DNA of 64,000 bases. It comes from Winogradskyella pelagia (GTDB lineage: Bacteria; Bacteroidota; Bacteroidia; Flavobacteriales; Flavobacteriaceae). Location: positions 1 to 64,000 of the forward strand of contig NZ_JAGEVF010000007.1 of NCBI RefSeq assembly GCF_017581965.1, given 5' to 3'. The position numbers were made by a program, and so were the translations under genes. This document shows positions 10,901 to 19,079 of the stretch, one piece after another; the stretch's first letter is position 1; each line of letters starts with the position of its first letter. A model generated the notes under the pieces. The model was not told where the DNA came from. It was given only the letters and a program-made list of their open reading frames with translations, and made no database searches.

Positions 10901-11004
10901 GATGCTATAGTAACTGTTCCTGTGACCGATTTCTCTTGTGCAAAAGAAAATTGCATCACAAACGCCATAAAAAGCGTCAATAACCATGTTAACTTTAATT
11001 TCAT
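7933..11004 (-). CDS. SusC/RagA-family TonB-linked outer-membrane transporter, 1023 aa
   Basis: A TonB-dependent outer-membrane channel that takes up substrates presented by its SusD partner. It has a signal peptide (to about residue 22) and a CarboxypepD_reg-like beta-sandwich (VTGTVTIASDGLPLPGANV, then GTQTDFDGNYSI). The segment LEEVVVTGYTRE leads into a plug domain with the SusC signature GSINGNIEPLFVIDGVP and ASALYGNRGANGAIIITTKKG. A large beta-barrel ends in IFTIGVDLTF. It is the first gene of a four-gene operon reaching 4777. The transported compound is not evident. The neighbouring secreted metallopeptidase hints at peptides, but this is weak. Length and domain order are ordinary for the family. 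Confidence 0.96.
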   Translation of the reverse strand: MKLKLTWLLTLFMAFVMQFSFAQEKSVTGTVTIASDGLPLPGANVIVKGTSRGTQTDFDGNYSINVNVGDVLVISYVGLKSTNITIGAANKYDVALEADNTLEEVVVTGYTRETRATTTSAVSTVSAEAVESRPNASIAASLQGQVPGLNIGTGSGQPGANSVILLRGIGSINGNIEPLFVIDGVPVDEDNFRSLNNNDIANITVLKDASASALYGNRGANGAIIITTKKGTFSENLQINYRGQFGYSVLPDKNFDVMNSPQKLRYNRTINNGALGSGLSDAQINAIARQANTDWEDVFFRPGETISHNLSLSSGSELMSSFTSLGYFEQKGVTLRSDIQRFNLRQNLNGKSSNGKFNYGTTLSLNFSTNNFIQNEGTGNLSNPFLVPYVALPYFSQFNPDGTLNTVGSGLDDFDNTPFTALNNTVLNTNRTEEIKFIGSVFADYEFMKNVTASIRFGLDYTYQRGQFIEDPTSVYGQTAAAAGDAEFQGTNAENYSRDARFNNLVGLNYNNVFGEKHNVDFSAFMEYNKAYLNTSGFTQVGLNPKVFEFGTGFIPATTFEDLDGDGLAATDGTEFPYIPGISLNEITVGIFSYFGVLRYTYDDRFNFQGSVRRDASSRFSESNRWGTFWSVSGSWNITNESWMDNSVFSNLKLRASYGVTGNDRISGGFYGSDDATFDLYGQGAGYNNTVGLFATQIGNKDLKWETITQTNIGLDFGLFNNKLTGSFDVYEKVTDDLFQSQPVSALNGVNTIFANQGQLTNTGAEVALNWTALSNPDGLTLSFFANGSYNVNEITELPGGIDEVLGGGRTNSLRVGKQLGEFFAVRWAGVNPANGNPLYLDIDGNVTETYNVDNRVWTDKTIYPTYQGGFGFNAGFKGFTLDTQFSWVADIYRYNGSLGVIEDPTLTTLSNGSTSFLRQWQQPGDVTDIPRAGSPSTRNLLTDRYLEDASFLRLRNIVLGYNFADALKDSNFIQNIKVFLQAENLFTWSKWRGWDPESSFRNSDFFDYPTTQIFTIGVDLTF

Positions 11005-11032
11005 AAAACAATTATTTGAGTTAGTCTAGTTG

Positions 11033-11063
11033 CAAACATCTTAATTTAATATTAAATAAACAA
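11033..11063 (-). promoter_or_regulatory. Probable promoter of the susCD operon
   Basis: On the minus strand a TTG (11061-11063) is followed after 20 bases by GATGTTTG (11033-11040), one mismatch from TAnnTTTG. It leaves a leader of about 25 bases before the susC ATG at 11004. Confidence 0.5.
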
Positions 11064-11192
11064 GTGTTTTTGCCAAAAATATGTTAACGATTTTGCGATA
11101 TAAGCAAGAGTTTCGGCACGTGGTTATCCCTTTAAAATCCGCTAACTCATTTAATAGATGTAATATCCTTTAAAAGGTTGCGTCAGAAAACA

Positions 11193-11200
11193 TAAATTTG
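11193..11200 (+). promoter_or_regulatory. -7 box in front of rnhB
   Basis: TAAATTTG is a perfect match to the TAnnTTTG -7 element. A TTG at 11178-11180 is only 12 bases upstream, closer than the usual 17-23. Transcription from this box would begin near 11205. That leaves only about 10 bases before the proposed rnhB start at 11217 and excludes the ATT at 11196 as a start codon. Confidence 0.5.
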
Positions 11201-11216
11201 TAAAAAAAAGTTACCT

Positions 11217-11819
11217 CTGAAATTACAACTTAAATATTCAGACCTAGAATTTGAATGCGGTACCGACGAAGCAGGGCGTGGCTGCCTTGCTGGACCAGTA
11301 ACAGCAGCTGCAGTTATATTACCAGAGGACTTTACTAATATAGACCTAAACGATTCAAAAAAACTTAACCAAAAAACAAGACTTAAATTGAAGTCAATTG
11401 TAGAGACTACTTCTATATGTTATAGCGTTACTCATGTTTTTGAGGATGAGATAGACTCCCTAAATATTTTAAATGCTTCCATCGAAGCCATGCAACGTTC
11501 CATTCTAAAACTTGATCCAGCACCGAATTTTATAAGTGTCGATGGAAATAGATTTAAACCGCTAAATGCAATTCCTTATCAAACTATAGTAAAAGGCGAT
11601 GGAAGATATCTAAATATTGCCGCAGCCTCTATTTTAGCAAAAACGTATCGCGATATATATATGGAGACCATCCACAAGGAGTACCCAATGTATAATTGGA
11701 GAAAAAATAAAGGATATCCAACAAAAGAGCATCGTGCTGCCATTAAAAAATATGGCCCTTCTAAATATCACAGAAAATCCTTTAGATTACTGCCCGAACA
11801 ATATAAACTGGATTTATAA
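11217..11819 (+). CDS. rnhB: Ribonuclease HII, 200 aa, with a non-standard start codon
   Basis: RNase HII, which removes ribonucleotides from RNA-DNA hybrids and misincorporated ribonucleotides from DNA. The N-terminal catalytic signature [16 protein letters not shown] holds Asp17 and Glu18; Asp109 lies in ISVDGN and a later Asp146 in AKTYRD. The frame is open from a stop at 11193 but contains no ATG, GTG or TTG before the catalytic motif; the first TTG (11388) is inside the fold and would remove Asp17 and Glu18. I chose CTG at 11217 because it gives the family's usual distance to the motif ([12 protein letters not shown], then [10 protein letters not shown]) and the usual length of about 200 residues. 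It is followed 31 bases later by a lipoprotein gene on the same strand. Confidence 0.85.
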   Translation: MKLQLKYSDLEFECGTDEAGRGCLAGPVTAAAVILPEDFTNIDLNDSKKLNQKTRLKLKSIVETTSICYSVTHVFEDEIDSLNILNASIEAMQRSILKLDPAPNFISVDGNRFKPLNAIPYQTIVKGDGRYLNIAAASILAKTYRDIYMETIHKEYPMYNWRKNKGYPTKEHRAAIKKYGPSKYHRKSFRLLPEQYKLDL

Positions 11820-11850
11820 TTTTTAATTTTATGACGATTATACTATATAT

Positions 11851-14226
11851 ATGAAGCACATTGGTTTTGGCATACTTGTTTTTTCTTTATTTTTTTCTTG
11901 CCAACAGAATAAAGATTCCTCTATAACTCCACTACAACTAATTCCTAAAAACTCTGAGGTTTTATTTAAAATAAAAGCATTCAACGATTTTGAAAGCCAG
12001 ATGGATTCTCAAAATATTATTTACAGTTTATATGCAATGCATTTTGATTTAACATTTGAGTTTGCTGAAAAAATGAATCCGGAAAGCACGGCGTACCTTT
12101 CTCTATCACAAAACGAAGCGGGCTTGCCTTATTATACGCTAGTCTCTGAAAGGTCCAACTATGAAAAACCGCTGGATTCTGCATCCTTTTCAAATTTAAA
12201 AAAGAACGAAAATTCAAAAATAGATAGTCTTCAACTTAATTTATCCACGCATTATTTCATTGCGGTTGGAGACTACATCATAGCTTCAAACCTTAAAGAA
12301 TCGATAAACTCCCCTCAAGTATATAATGAATCAAATAATAAGGCGTTCTCCATACTTGAAACTGCATCAGATGACGTTATTACCTCCCTCGTTTTTAAAA
12401 ATGAGAAAAGCCCTATTTCTAAATTATTATTAAATTCTTGGGGCTATAATACCTCTAATTCGACAACATTAGATTTAAAACTAACAAACGACACTTATAG
12501 ATATAACGGTATACTAACTTATAACGATAGTATTAACTCACCGGTAGAATGTTTTAAAAACACTAAACCTCAGGAAATAAATACTATCAATATTATCCCT
12601 AAAGACATAAACAAAGTCATTAGCCTTGCATTTGACGACTATAAAATTTTTGAAGGTAACAGGATAAAATTAATTAAGGCTGATAGCATCGTGCAGAAAA
12701 ATTCTTTTTTAAACTACACGAATGAAATAACCAAAGCAGATAATTATTTGGTGATGCACAGCCTCGATCCAGATATTATTTTAGAATCCTTGGAGAACGC
12801 AACTTTACAAGAAGAGTTTAGAGGCATTGATATATTTACTACAGGGGAGGATGCCGAATTATTAAACAGCCAATTTTTACCTTTTTTTAAGTCGAGTGAA
12901 TTCGGTTTTGTAGCTATTATTAAAAATTATGTTGTTTGGGCTGCTACTTTAGAGGAGATAAAAACCTTTTTATCCTCTGCCTTAAACAATAATACACTCA
13001 ATAATCTTGAAGCTTTTAAAAATGTTAGTTCTGATCTCAGTGATGAAGCTTCACTTTTTATTTTTGAGAATTCCAAAAGTTTATCTTCCCGTTTTAATTT
13101 AGATATGAAGGGTTACGATGCAAATGTAGTTCAATTGATAAACGAGACTGATTTTGCCCATATTAATGGGATGATTCAGAAATTTAAGAAACGCCCTAGG
13201 ACATCAGAGATTATTGAGAGTTTTACAACACCACTAAAGCACCCATTGATAAGTCCTCCTCAAGTTGTAAAAAATCATATTACTAAGGGCCACGACATCA
13301 TAGTGCAAGATGCTAAAAATCAATTGAGCCTTATTTCTGGCTCAGGAAAAGTGCTATGGACAAAAACATTAAATGATAAAATCCTGGGAACAGTTGAGCA
13401 GATTGACATGTATAAGAATGGTAGGCTGCAATTAGCCTTTGCAACACCAAATAAATTGTATGTGTTAGACAGAAATGGTAAAGATGTTAGTCCCTTCCCT
13501 CTTAACTTCAAGGATAAAATTACACAACCGTTATCTGTTTTTGATTATGATAAAAACCGAAATTATCGCATAGTTGTAACACAAGGCGAAAATTTGTTGA
13601 TGTACAATGCCAAAGGTCAATTAGTAAAAGGCTTTAAGTATAATTTAAAGAAAGGGACTATAACTTCTCAACCTAAACATTTTAGAGTTGCTTCCAAGGA
13701 TTATATTGCATTTAAGACGGAAAAGAATTTAGTTATTTTAAACAGACGAGGACAAACAAGAATTAAGGTCAATGAAACCTTTCCGTTTTCTGATAACGAA
13801 CTTTTCTTGTACCAAAATAAGTTTACATCATCCACAAAACTTGGTGAATTAATTCAAATAGACACTAAAGGTAAACTCTCCAAAAAAGCTTTAAATCTTC
13901 CAGAAGATCATTCGGTAAGCACTACAAGTAAAACGCTAGTCTCTTTAACGGAGAACATTTTAAATATAAAATCAAGGCGAGTTAATCTAGACTATGGTAA
14001 TTACACACCTCCGAGGATTTTTTACCTTAATGATAAGATTTATATTACTGTTACGGACTTAGAAGCTAAAAAGGTATATCTCTTTGACAGCCAAGCCAAA
14101 CCAATACCTAACTTCCCTGTTTATGGTACTTCTGCTGCCGTTTTAGAAAATATAGATGGCGATTCGGCTTTAGAGTTAGTTACCCAAGATGGCATAGACC
14201 AAGTTTTAGTATACGAGGTGCATTAA
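11851..14226 (+). CDS. Large lipoprotein with C-terminal beta-propeller-like region, 791 aa
   Basis: Function unknown. The signal MKHIGFGILVFSLFFSC ends in a lipobox Cys at residue 17, so it is a lipoprotein. Residues about 20-430 contain repeated aromatic and acidic segments reminiscent of DUF3352-type proteins (LIPKNSEVLFKI, later SEFGFVAIIKNYVVWAATLEEI). From about residue 470 there are short repeats of the type IVQDAKNQLSLISGSGKVLW, then KLYVLDRNGKDV and LLMYNAKGQLVKGF. These look like blades of a PQQ- or FG-GAP-type beta-propeller, closing with DIDGDSALELVTQDG-like Asp-rich loops. It lies just downstream of rnhB, probably co-transcribed. A periplasmic or surface scaffold role is a guess. 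Confidence 0.7.
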   Translation: MKHIGFGILVFSLFFSCQQNKDSSITPLQLIPKNSEVLFKIKAFNDFESQMDSQNIIYSLYAMHFDLTFEFAEKMNPESTAYLSLSQNEAGLPYYTLVSERSNYEKPLDSASFSNLKKNENSKIDSLQLNLSTHYFIAVGDYIIASNLKESINSPQVYNESNNKAFSILETASDDVITSLVFKNEKSPISKLLLNSWGYNTSNSTTLDLKLTNDTYRYNGILTYNDSINSPVECFKNTKPQEINTINIIPKDINKVISLAFDDYKIFEGNRIKLIKADSIVQKNSFLNYTNEITKADNYLVMHSLDPDIILESLENATLQEEFRGIDIFTTGEDAELLNSQFLPFFKSSEFGFVAIIKNYVVWAATLEEIKTFLSSALNNNTLNNLEAFKNVSSDLSDEASLFIFENSKSLSSRFNLDMKGYDANVVQLINETDFAHINGMIQKFKKRPRTSEIIESFTTPLKHPLISPPQVVKNHITKGHDIIVQDAKNQLSLISGSGKVLWTKTLNDKILGTVEQIDMYKNGRLQLAFATPNKLYVLDRNGKDVSPFPLNFKDKITQPLSVFDYDKNRNYRIVVTQGENLLMYNAKGQLVKGFKYNLKKGTITSQPKHFRVASKDYIAFKTEKNLVILNRRGQTRIKVNETFPFSDNELFLYQNKFTSSTKLGELIQIDTKGKLSKKALNLPEDHSVSTTSKTLVSLTENILNIKSRRVNLDYGNYTPPRIFYLNDKIYITVTDLEAKKVYLFDSQAKPIPNFPVYGTSAAVLENIDGDSALELVTQDGIDQVLVYEVH

Positions 14227-14553
14227 TTGAAGCTTTATAAGGTGTTAATTTTTATTTTAAGTAAGAAACCTTATCTTTAATAGGTTAACAATGAGAATTT
14301 TAAATCATATTTAACGGGTACACAATTTACCATCATTAAAGTAACTCGTGTTTTAACTACCATTGCAGCGCATTAAACAAGTTAGCGAATAATTTAAAAC
14401 ACCCTAATAATAACCAAATCTCAAAGTCCCTAAATCTAGGAGCGTCAATTAACATTGGCGCTCTTTTTTTGCATGACTAATTTGGGAAAATTAACAGTTA
14501 TCGTATGCTACAATTCGGTGAATTCTATAAATTTGAAATAAAAAGCAAGAACA
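14227..14553. other. 327-base intergenic stretch, no gene recognised
   Basis: No open frame of note on either strand. It contains a weak inverted pair (ATAAGGT with ACCTTAT) just past the upstream stop and a -7-like TATCTTTA near 14271. A strong hairpin terminator lies at 14440-14471. The region between the -7-like box and the terminator, about 180 bases, could encode a small RNA, but nothing beyond those two signals supports it. Confidence 0.4.
14440..14471 (+). terminator. Strong rho-independent terminator
   Basis: Ten-base arms GAGCGTCAAT (14440-14449) and ATTGGCGCTC (14454-14463), with one G-U pair and a four-base loop, are followed by seven T. It stands 214 bases past the preceding stop codon and 83 bases before the next gene. 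Confidence 0.85.
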
Positions 14554-15801
14554 ATGAAAAATTTTATTTCCTCATGCCTGTTCATCCTTATTTTCGCAGT
14601 AACCCAAGGACAGGCAAAGTATCAAGAGGGTTACTACATTACTAACAATAATGAACGCGTAACATGCCTTATTGAAGATGCTAACTGGAGCAAGAACCCT
14701 TACACATTTAAATTTAAAAAGTCTGAAAAAGAGGCCGTTTCACAATTAGGAATTAGCGATGTTATAGAATTTGGTATCCTTAACAAAACCAAATTTGTTA
14801 GACGAATAGTGAATCTAGAAATTTCAAGTAACAACTTAAACAAATTAAGTCGATCTAAAACTCTAGAACGCTCCGAAAAAGAGGTCTTTTTAAAGGTACT
14901 CATTGAAGGTGAGGCTAGCCTTTATGAATATTCTGCTACTGATGTAAAAAACTTTTTTTACCAAGAGAAAGAAGGCCTAATTCAACTATTAGAATACAAG
15001 CGTTATATTGAAAACTCTGAGGTAAAATTCAATGAAAACTATAAAAATCAGTTATTTTCGACCTTTACATGTGAGGATATAACCTTAAAAGCTGTAAGAA
15101 AGGTTGATTACGAAGCTAGAAACCTATCTCGTTTTTTTGAAACCTATAATACCTGCAAATCCTCAGAAACCACATCGTATTTTAAACGCCAACAAGAGCA
15201 ACTATTAATAGGGATTCAACCCTCACTTGGTAGTGCTTCACTCAATTTAAATTTTGCGGCAGACGAGAGCGCACCATTGAGAAATCGCCTTGATGCAGAA
15301 TTTGATAATGAAATACAATTTAGGTTTGGTGTAGAATTTGAATATTTATTTTCATTTCAAAAACAAAAATGGTCAATCTTTCTTGCCCCTTTATTTCAGC
15401 GATATACCTCAAGTACACAAGCACTTGATACAGATAATAGTACACTTATAAATGTTGAAGCTGATTATACTTCATTTGAAATTGCAAGCGGAATCCGACA
15501 CTATATGTTTTTAAGTGATACATCGAGTCTATTTTTAGAAGGTGGTGTTACTTTTGATTTCCCTATATCTAGAAGTAACATCAAATTTGACACCAGAAAT
15601 GAAGACCTTCTTTTAGATCCCAACGCCAACTTTTTATTCGGGTTGGGATATAGGTATAACAAAAAGTATAGTATTCTTTTAAGATACCAGCTCAATCGTG
15701 ATATCTTAAAGAATTCAGAAGCCTATGAGGCTAAATTTAGTAGTATTTCCGTATTGTTTACTTACTATTTTAAGCTAAATATTGCCAACTCTAATCGTTA
15801 A
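14554..15801 (+). CDS. Outer-membrane beta-barrel protein, 415 aa
   Basis: Exact role unknown. It has a Sec signal peptide (MKNFISSCLFILIFAVTQGQ). Residues about 20-215 form a globular region with an N-terminal GYYITNNNERVTCLIEDANW motif, widespread in Bacteroidota proteins of this layout. Residues about 225-415 form an OmpA/PorT-like small beta-barrel (LLIGIQPSLGSASLNLNF, then FGVEFEYLFSFQKQKWSIFLA, GLGYRYNKKYSILLRYQLN). Proteins of this type are sometimes mislabelled as tRNA modification enzymes; no such domain is present. It stands alone between a terminator and the nucleoid-associated protein gene. Confidence 0.7.
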   Translation: MKNFISSCLFILIFAVTQGQAKYQEGYYITNNNERVTCLIEDANWSKNPYTFKFKKSEKEAVSQLGISDVIEFGILNKTKFVRRIVNLEISSNNLNKLSRSKTLERSEKEVFLKVLIEGEASLYEYSATDVKNFFYQEKEGLIQLLEYKRYIENSEVKFNENYKNQLFSTFTCEDITLKAVRKVDYEARNLSRFFETYNTCKSSETTSYFKRQQEQLLIGIQPSLGSASLNLNFAADESAPLRNRLDAEFDNEIQFRFGVEFEYLFSFQKQKWSIFLAPLFQRYTSSTQALDTDNSTLINVEADYTSFEIASGIRHYMFLSDTSSLFLEGGVTFDFPISRSNIKFDTRNEDLLLDPNANFLFGLGYRYNKKYSILLRYQLNRDILKNSEAYEAKFSSISVLFTYYFKLNIANSNR

Positions 15802-15957
15802 GTTTCGTTCTGTTTTTTCCTTTCGGATAAGCATAATTAAGACTTGGCAATTTGATTATTACCATAAAAAAAGAACAAAAACCGTAGAATGCTTTATTGG
15901 TATTTCACGGTTTTATTTTATACTATTGCAAGCACAAAAAAGACCAATATCCACACT

Positions 15958-17007
15958 ATGATAAAGCGCCAAAAAGCAGTATTAAAACAATGTATTATTC
16001 ATAAGGTTGGAAACAAATTCAATGCTACTAAAAACGCCTTTTCAAATACCTTGGTCAACTTTGACGAAGCTACTTATGAGTTACTTCTACCCTATTTACT
16101 AAAACCATTTACAAGTGCGATAGAATCATTTCGCTTTCATCACCACAGCGATGTTGGATTAAATGAAATAAACACCTACAGCGATCAGTTATTTAATGAT
16201 GACAGCGAATTTATTGAAGTGTCTAAACATATTTTAACGCATCTGTTTGAGCAGAGCAATTCTGCTCAGATTAAGGCAGGTGATGTACTTATCTGTTATT
16301 TTGAAGGAATCCAATTTGAAGACTATTTTACCGATGCCGTTGGTATCTACAAAATAGAAAACAAAACTCCGTTTTTTCAAACCTATTTGGAGAATAGCTC
16401 TTACGATATGTTGGTTCAAAAAGGAATTCAAGCCAAAAAGGTTGATAAAGGTTGTCTCATACTAAACACTGGAGATACAGAAGGTAAAATTGTATTAAGC
16501 ATAGACAATAATGCTTATGATGCCCAGTACTGGATTAAGCGTTTTCTCAATATAAAATATCCTGATGATTATAACCAACACACCAAGAACTGTATAGAAC
16601 TTTGCAGGGAATTCTCTAAGGAGGTACTTCAACCTAATTTTGGTGGTCAAGAGCAGAGCAATTTTTTAGCAAAAACCGTAGATTTTTTCAAAGAAAACGA
16701 TATGGTAAATCTTGAAGTTTTTAAGGAAGAAGTTTTTGAAGAAGAAGACCAAATTGCACTTTTTGAAGATTACAAAAAAAGCTATGAAAGCGAACACAAA
16801 GTGTTGATTAGAAATCAGTTCGATGTTTCTGAACGTGTACTCAAAAAGCAAAAGCAAAAAATTAAAACTGAAATTAAACTAGATACTAATATTCAGATCA
16901 AACTAGATGTAGATGCCCCAGACGCCTCGGCAGAGTATCTAGAAAGAGGTTTCGATGAGGACAAAAAAATGCATTTTTACAAAGTCTATTTCAATGCAGA
17001 AAGCTAA
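15958..17007 (+). CDS. Nucleoid-associated protein (NdpA/YejK family), 349 aa
   Basis: A cytoplasmic DNA-associated protein of the 37-kDa nucleoid-associated family (NA37/NdpA). The ATG at 15958 (MIKRQKAVLKQCIIHKVGNK) fits the family N-terminus; an upstream ATG at 15889 adds a hydrophobic 23-residue stretch unlikely to be part of the protein. Typical pieces are LKPFTSAIESFRFHH, ADVLICYFEG-like GDVLICYFEGIQFEDYF, and the C-terminal NCIELCREFSKEVL. The last 60 residues are Lys- and Glu-rich. The gene converges with lipB and their stop codons overlap by 4 bases. The exact function of the family is not settled. Confidence 0.85.
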   Translation: MIKRQKAVLKQCIIHKVGNKFNATKNAFSNTLVNFDEATYELLLPYLLKPFTSAIESFRFHHHSDVGLNEINTYSDQLFNDDSEFIEVSKHILTHLFEQSNSAQIKAGDVLICYFEGIQFEDYFTDAVGIYKIENKTPFFQTYLENSSYDMLVQKGIQAKKVDKGCLILNTGDTEGKIVLSIDNNAYDAQYWIKRFLNIKYPDDYNQHTKNCIELCREFSKEVLQPNFGGQEQSNFLAKTVDFFKENDMVNLEVFKEEVFEEEDQIALFEDYKKSYESEHKVLIRNQFDVSERVLKKQKQKIKTEIKLDTNIQIKLDVDAPDASAEYLERGFDEDKKMHFYKVYFNAES

Positions 17008-17702
17008 GTTAATTCAGCTTCGAACAGATGCTTAAAATGCTTTAATAACTTGGCTTTAATTTCATTTTCATCGACTTTGTCAACTCCAAGCTCAACATTC
17101 ATTGAAGTCACCGCTTTACCTCTAATTCCACAAGGAATAATATTATCAAAATACCCGAGGTCTACATTGGCATTTAGCGCAAAGCCGTGCATAGTGACCC
17201 AACGACTTGCCCTTACGCCCATAGCACAAATTTTTCGGGCAAATGGCGTGCCTACGTCTAACCATACACCTGTTTCTCCAGGACTCCGTTCCGTCTTTAA
17301 CCCATATTCTGCCAAGGTTAAAATGATAACCTCTTCTAGGTAGCGTAGGTATTTATGAATATCCGTAAAAAAATTATCTAAATCTAAAATAGGATAGCCA
17401 ACAATTTGTCCTGGGCCATGATAGGTAATATCCCCGCCACGATTAATTTTATAAAACGTGGCTCCTTTTTTTGCTAGTTCGGTTTCAGAAAGAAGTAAAT
17501 TAGATACATCTCCACTTTTGCCTAGGGTATAGACATGAGGATGCTCAACAAACAAAAAATGATTTTTAGTCTCAAGACCTGCTTCTTCTCGTCTATTCTT
17601 TATTTTGGTATCTAAAATAGCTTTGAAAAGATTTTCTTGGTAATCCCAAGTGACTTTAAAATCTTTTCTCCCTAAATCCTGAACCTGCACGCTTTTATTC
17701 AT
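17004..17702 (-). CDS. lipB: Lipoyl(octanoyl) transferase, 232 aa
   Basis: Transfers octanoate from acyl carrier protein to the lipoyl domains of 2-oxoacid dehydrogenases and the glycine cleavage H protein, the first step of lipoate assembly in the cytoplasm. The family motifs are all present: EHPHVYTLGKSG, RGGDITYHGPGQIVGYPI, Lys157 in ARKICAMGVR and the acyl-carrying Cys191 in IIPCGIRGKAVTSM. The length is normal. It follows the small Pmp3-like gene by 17 bases on the same strand, so the two may be co-transcribed. The E2 encoded at 43874-45181 would be one of its targets. Confidence 0.97.
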   Translation of the reverse strand: MNKSVQVQDLGRKDFKVTWDYQENLFKAILDTKIKNRREEAGLETKNHFLFVEHPHVYTLGKSGDVSNLLLSETELAKKGATFYKINRGGDITYHGPGQIVGYPILDLDNFFTDIHKYLRYLEEVIILTLAEYGLKTERSPGETGVWLDVGTPFARKICAMGVRASRWVTMHGFALNANVDLGYFDNIIPCGIRGKAVTSMNVELGVDKVDENEIKAKLLKHFKHLFEAELT

Positions 17703-17719
17703 AACGCAAAGTTAAGGAT

Positions 17720-17878
17720 TTATCGGTCAGGATTGTTTAAAATAACTAGTGCAGCAATAACCCCTGGAACCCAACCACAAAGCCACAGTAAAAATGTAAT
17801 TAGTATGGACCCACAGCCTTTGTCTATAACGGCTAAAGGTGGGCAAATAATGGATAGCAATACGCGCCAAATACTCAT
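17720..17878 (-). CDS. YqaE/Pmp3-family small membrane protein, 52 aa
   Basis: A tiny membrane protein starting MSIWRVLLSIICPPLAVID and ending GVIAALVILNNPDR. It has two hydrophobic helices, the first with the family PPLAV core and Cys, the second starting LITFLLWLCGWVPGVIAAL. This is the YqaE/Pmp3 (proteolipid 3) pattern, linked in other organisms to salt and cold tolerance and membrane potential. The start ATG is at 17878; the stop lies 17 bases before the lipB start. Confidence 0.9.
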   Translation of the reverse strand: MSIWRVLLSIICPPLAVIDKGCGSILITFLLWLCGWVPGVIAALVILNNPDR

Positions 17879-17975
17879 AAACTGTTTTTTGATTTTGATG
17901 TAACTATAGGTCTTTATTTTGCTAAAAACGTTACATCGTAGCAGTACTAAAAACTAAAATTTGTAGATTCGTTCT

Positions 17976-19031
17976 ATGCGAAGTTTTGTATTGATTTTAT
18001 TTTTACTTAACAGTATTCTTTGTAAGGCCCAATACGCTTTCTCTGGTTACATTAACCCAGAAGACTCAAAGAGTCCGGTTTATCTCTCTCTGGTAGAAGA
18101 TTACAGAAAGATGTCAGGTGCCTATTCTGAGCAAATTCTCACAAAAACACTTGCAGATTCTACAGGCTATTTTCAATTCACCGGCGATCAATTAGCTAAC
18201 CAAAATAGAATTTACCGTATCCATATTGACAAATGTTCGGATTCCTCTAATGAAGTAAATCATTTTAATGGTGATTGCAGCGATAGTGAAGCCTTTCTAT
18301 TTATTGCTAAAAACACAGATACCCTAAGCCTACCTTTCTCCTTTGGAAAACAAATATTTTGTGCCGTAGAATCTAACAATCCAGGCGCAAGTGCTTTTCT
18401 AAAAATAGATTCCCTCAAACAAGATATGAAATTTGCCTATGGCGAATTTAGAAGTGAGGCCAATAGAAAGCTCAACAATAAAAAGTGGTTTAGAACCCTA
18501 CAAGAATTTGGCCAGAATTTGGAAGAACCATTGGCCGAATTATATATCTATAATTACCTTTCAAATCGAAGCAGTGACCTGCATAGCTACTATGTACAAG
18601 ATTTAAAAACTAACACATATTATGACGCCTTACTAGATAGACTAGTGTCTCAATACCCAAACGCGAGTTATACAAAGCAATATAAGGGCGAATTAGAATC
18701 TGATCGCTATATGTTGGGATTTAATGACGGAGGTAAGTTAAATAGTTACACTTACTGGCTTTTTGGATTACTACTACTCTCTCTCGGTTTGAACGTCTGG
18801 TTGATTTATTATCAACTAAAAAAACAAAAAAATCGAAGTATAGCTTTGAAGTCCAATCTGTCTAAACAAGAAACAATTGTGTTAGAGCAATTACTATTAG
18901 ATAAATCGAACAAAGAGATTGCAGAAACTCTTTTTTTAAGTGTAAGCACTATTAAATCGCACACCAATAACATCTACAAAAAACTCAATGTGCAATCGAG
19001 AGAAGAGGCTAAGTCTTTGTTTATCAATTAG
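17976..19031 (+). CDS. Membrane-anchored LuxR-family transcriptional regulator, 351 aa
   Basis: A one-protein sensor with an outside domain and an inside DNA-binding domain. A signal-like N-terminus (MRSFVLILFLLNSILCKAQ) is followed by a periplasmic beta-rich domain that starts like a DUF4369/carboxypeptidase-regulatory fold (YAFSGYINPEDSKSPVYLSL). A single transmembrane helix lies at about residues 258-279 (WLFGLLLLSLGLNVWLIYY), then a short basic linker. A GerE/LuxR helix-turn-helix occupies about residues 291-350 (SKQETIVLEQLLLDKSNKEI, then FLSVSTIKSHTNNIYKKL). There is no receiver domain. Its target genes are unknown; the DUF1573 gene 109 bases downstream has its own promoter. This layout recurs in Flavobacteriaceae. 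Confidence 0.85.
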   Translation: MRSFVLILFLLNSILCKAQYAFSGYINPEDSKSPVYLSLVEDYRKMSGAYSEQILTKTLADSTGYFQFTGDQLANQNRIYRIHIDKCSDSSNEVNHFNGDCSDSEAFLFIAKNTDTLSLPFSFGKQIFCAVESNNPGASAFLKIDSLKQDMKFAYGEFRSEANRKLNNKKWFRTLQEFGQNLEEPLAELYIYNYLSNRSSDLHSYYVQDLKTNTYYDALLDRLVSQYPNASYTKQYKGELESDRYMLGFNDGGKLNSYTYWLFGLLLLSLGLNVWLIYYQLKKQKNRSIALKSNLSKQETIVLEQLLLDKSNKEIAETLFLSVSTIKSHTNNIYKKLNVQSREEAKSLFIN

Positions 19032-19079
19032 GTAAAAAATTCAACCTCGGTACTAGTACCAATTTCAAACCCACTTTTT

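Noticed and set aside
15889..15957. Upstream start for the nucleoid-associated protein
   Set aside because: It adds a hydrophobic 23-residue leader not seen in the family, whereas ATG 15958 gives the standard N-terminus.
19050..19062. Perfect 12-base palindrome GGTACTAGTACC after the LuxR-type gene
   Set aside because: A single short palindrome with no loop, repeat or matching partner; it could arise by chance.
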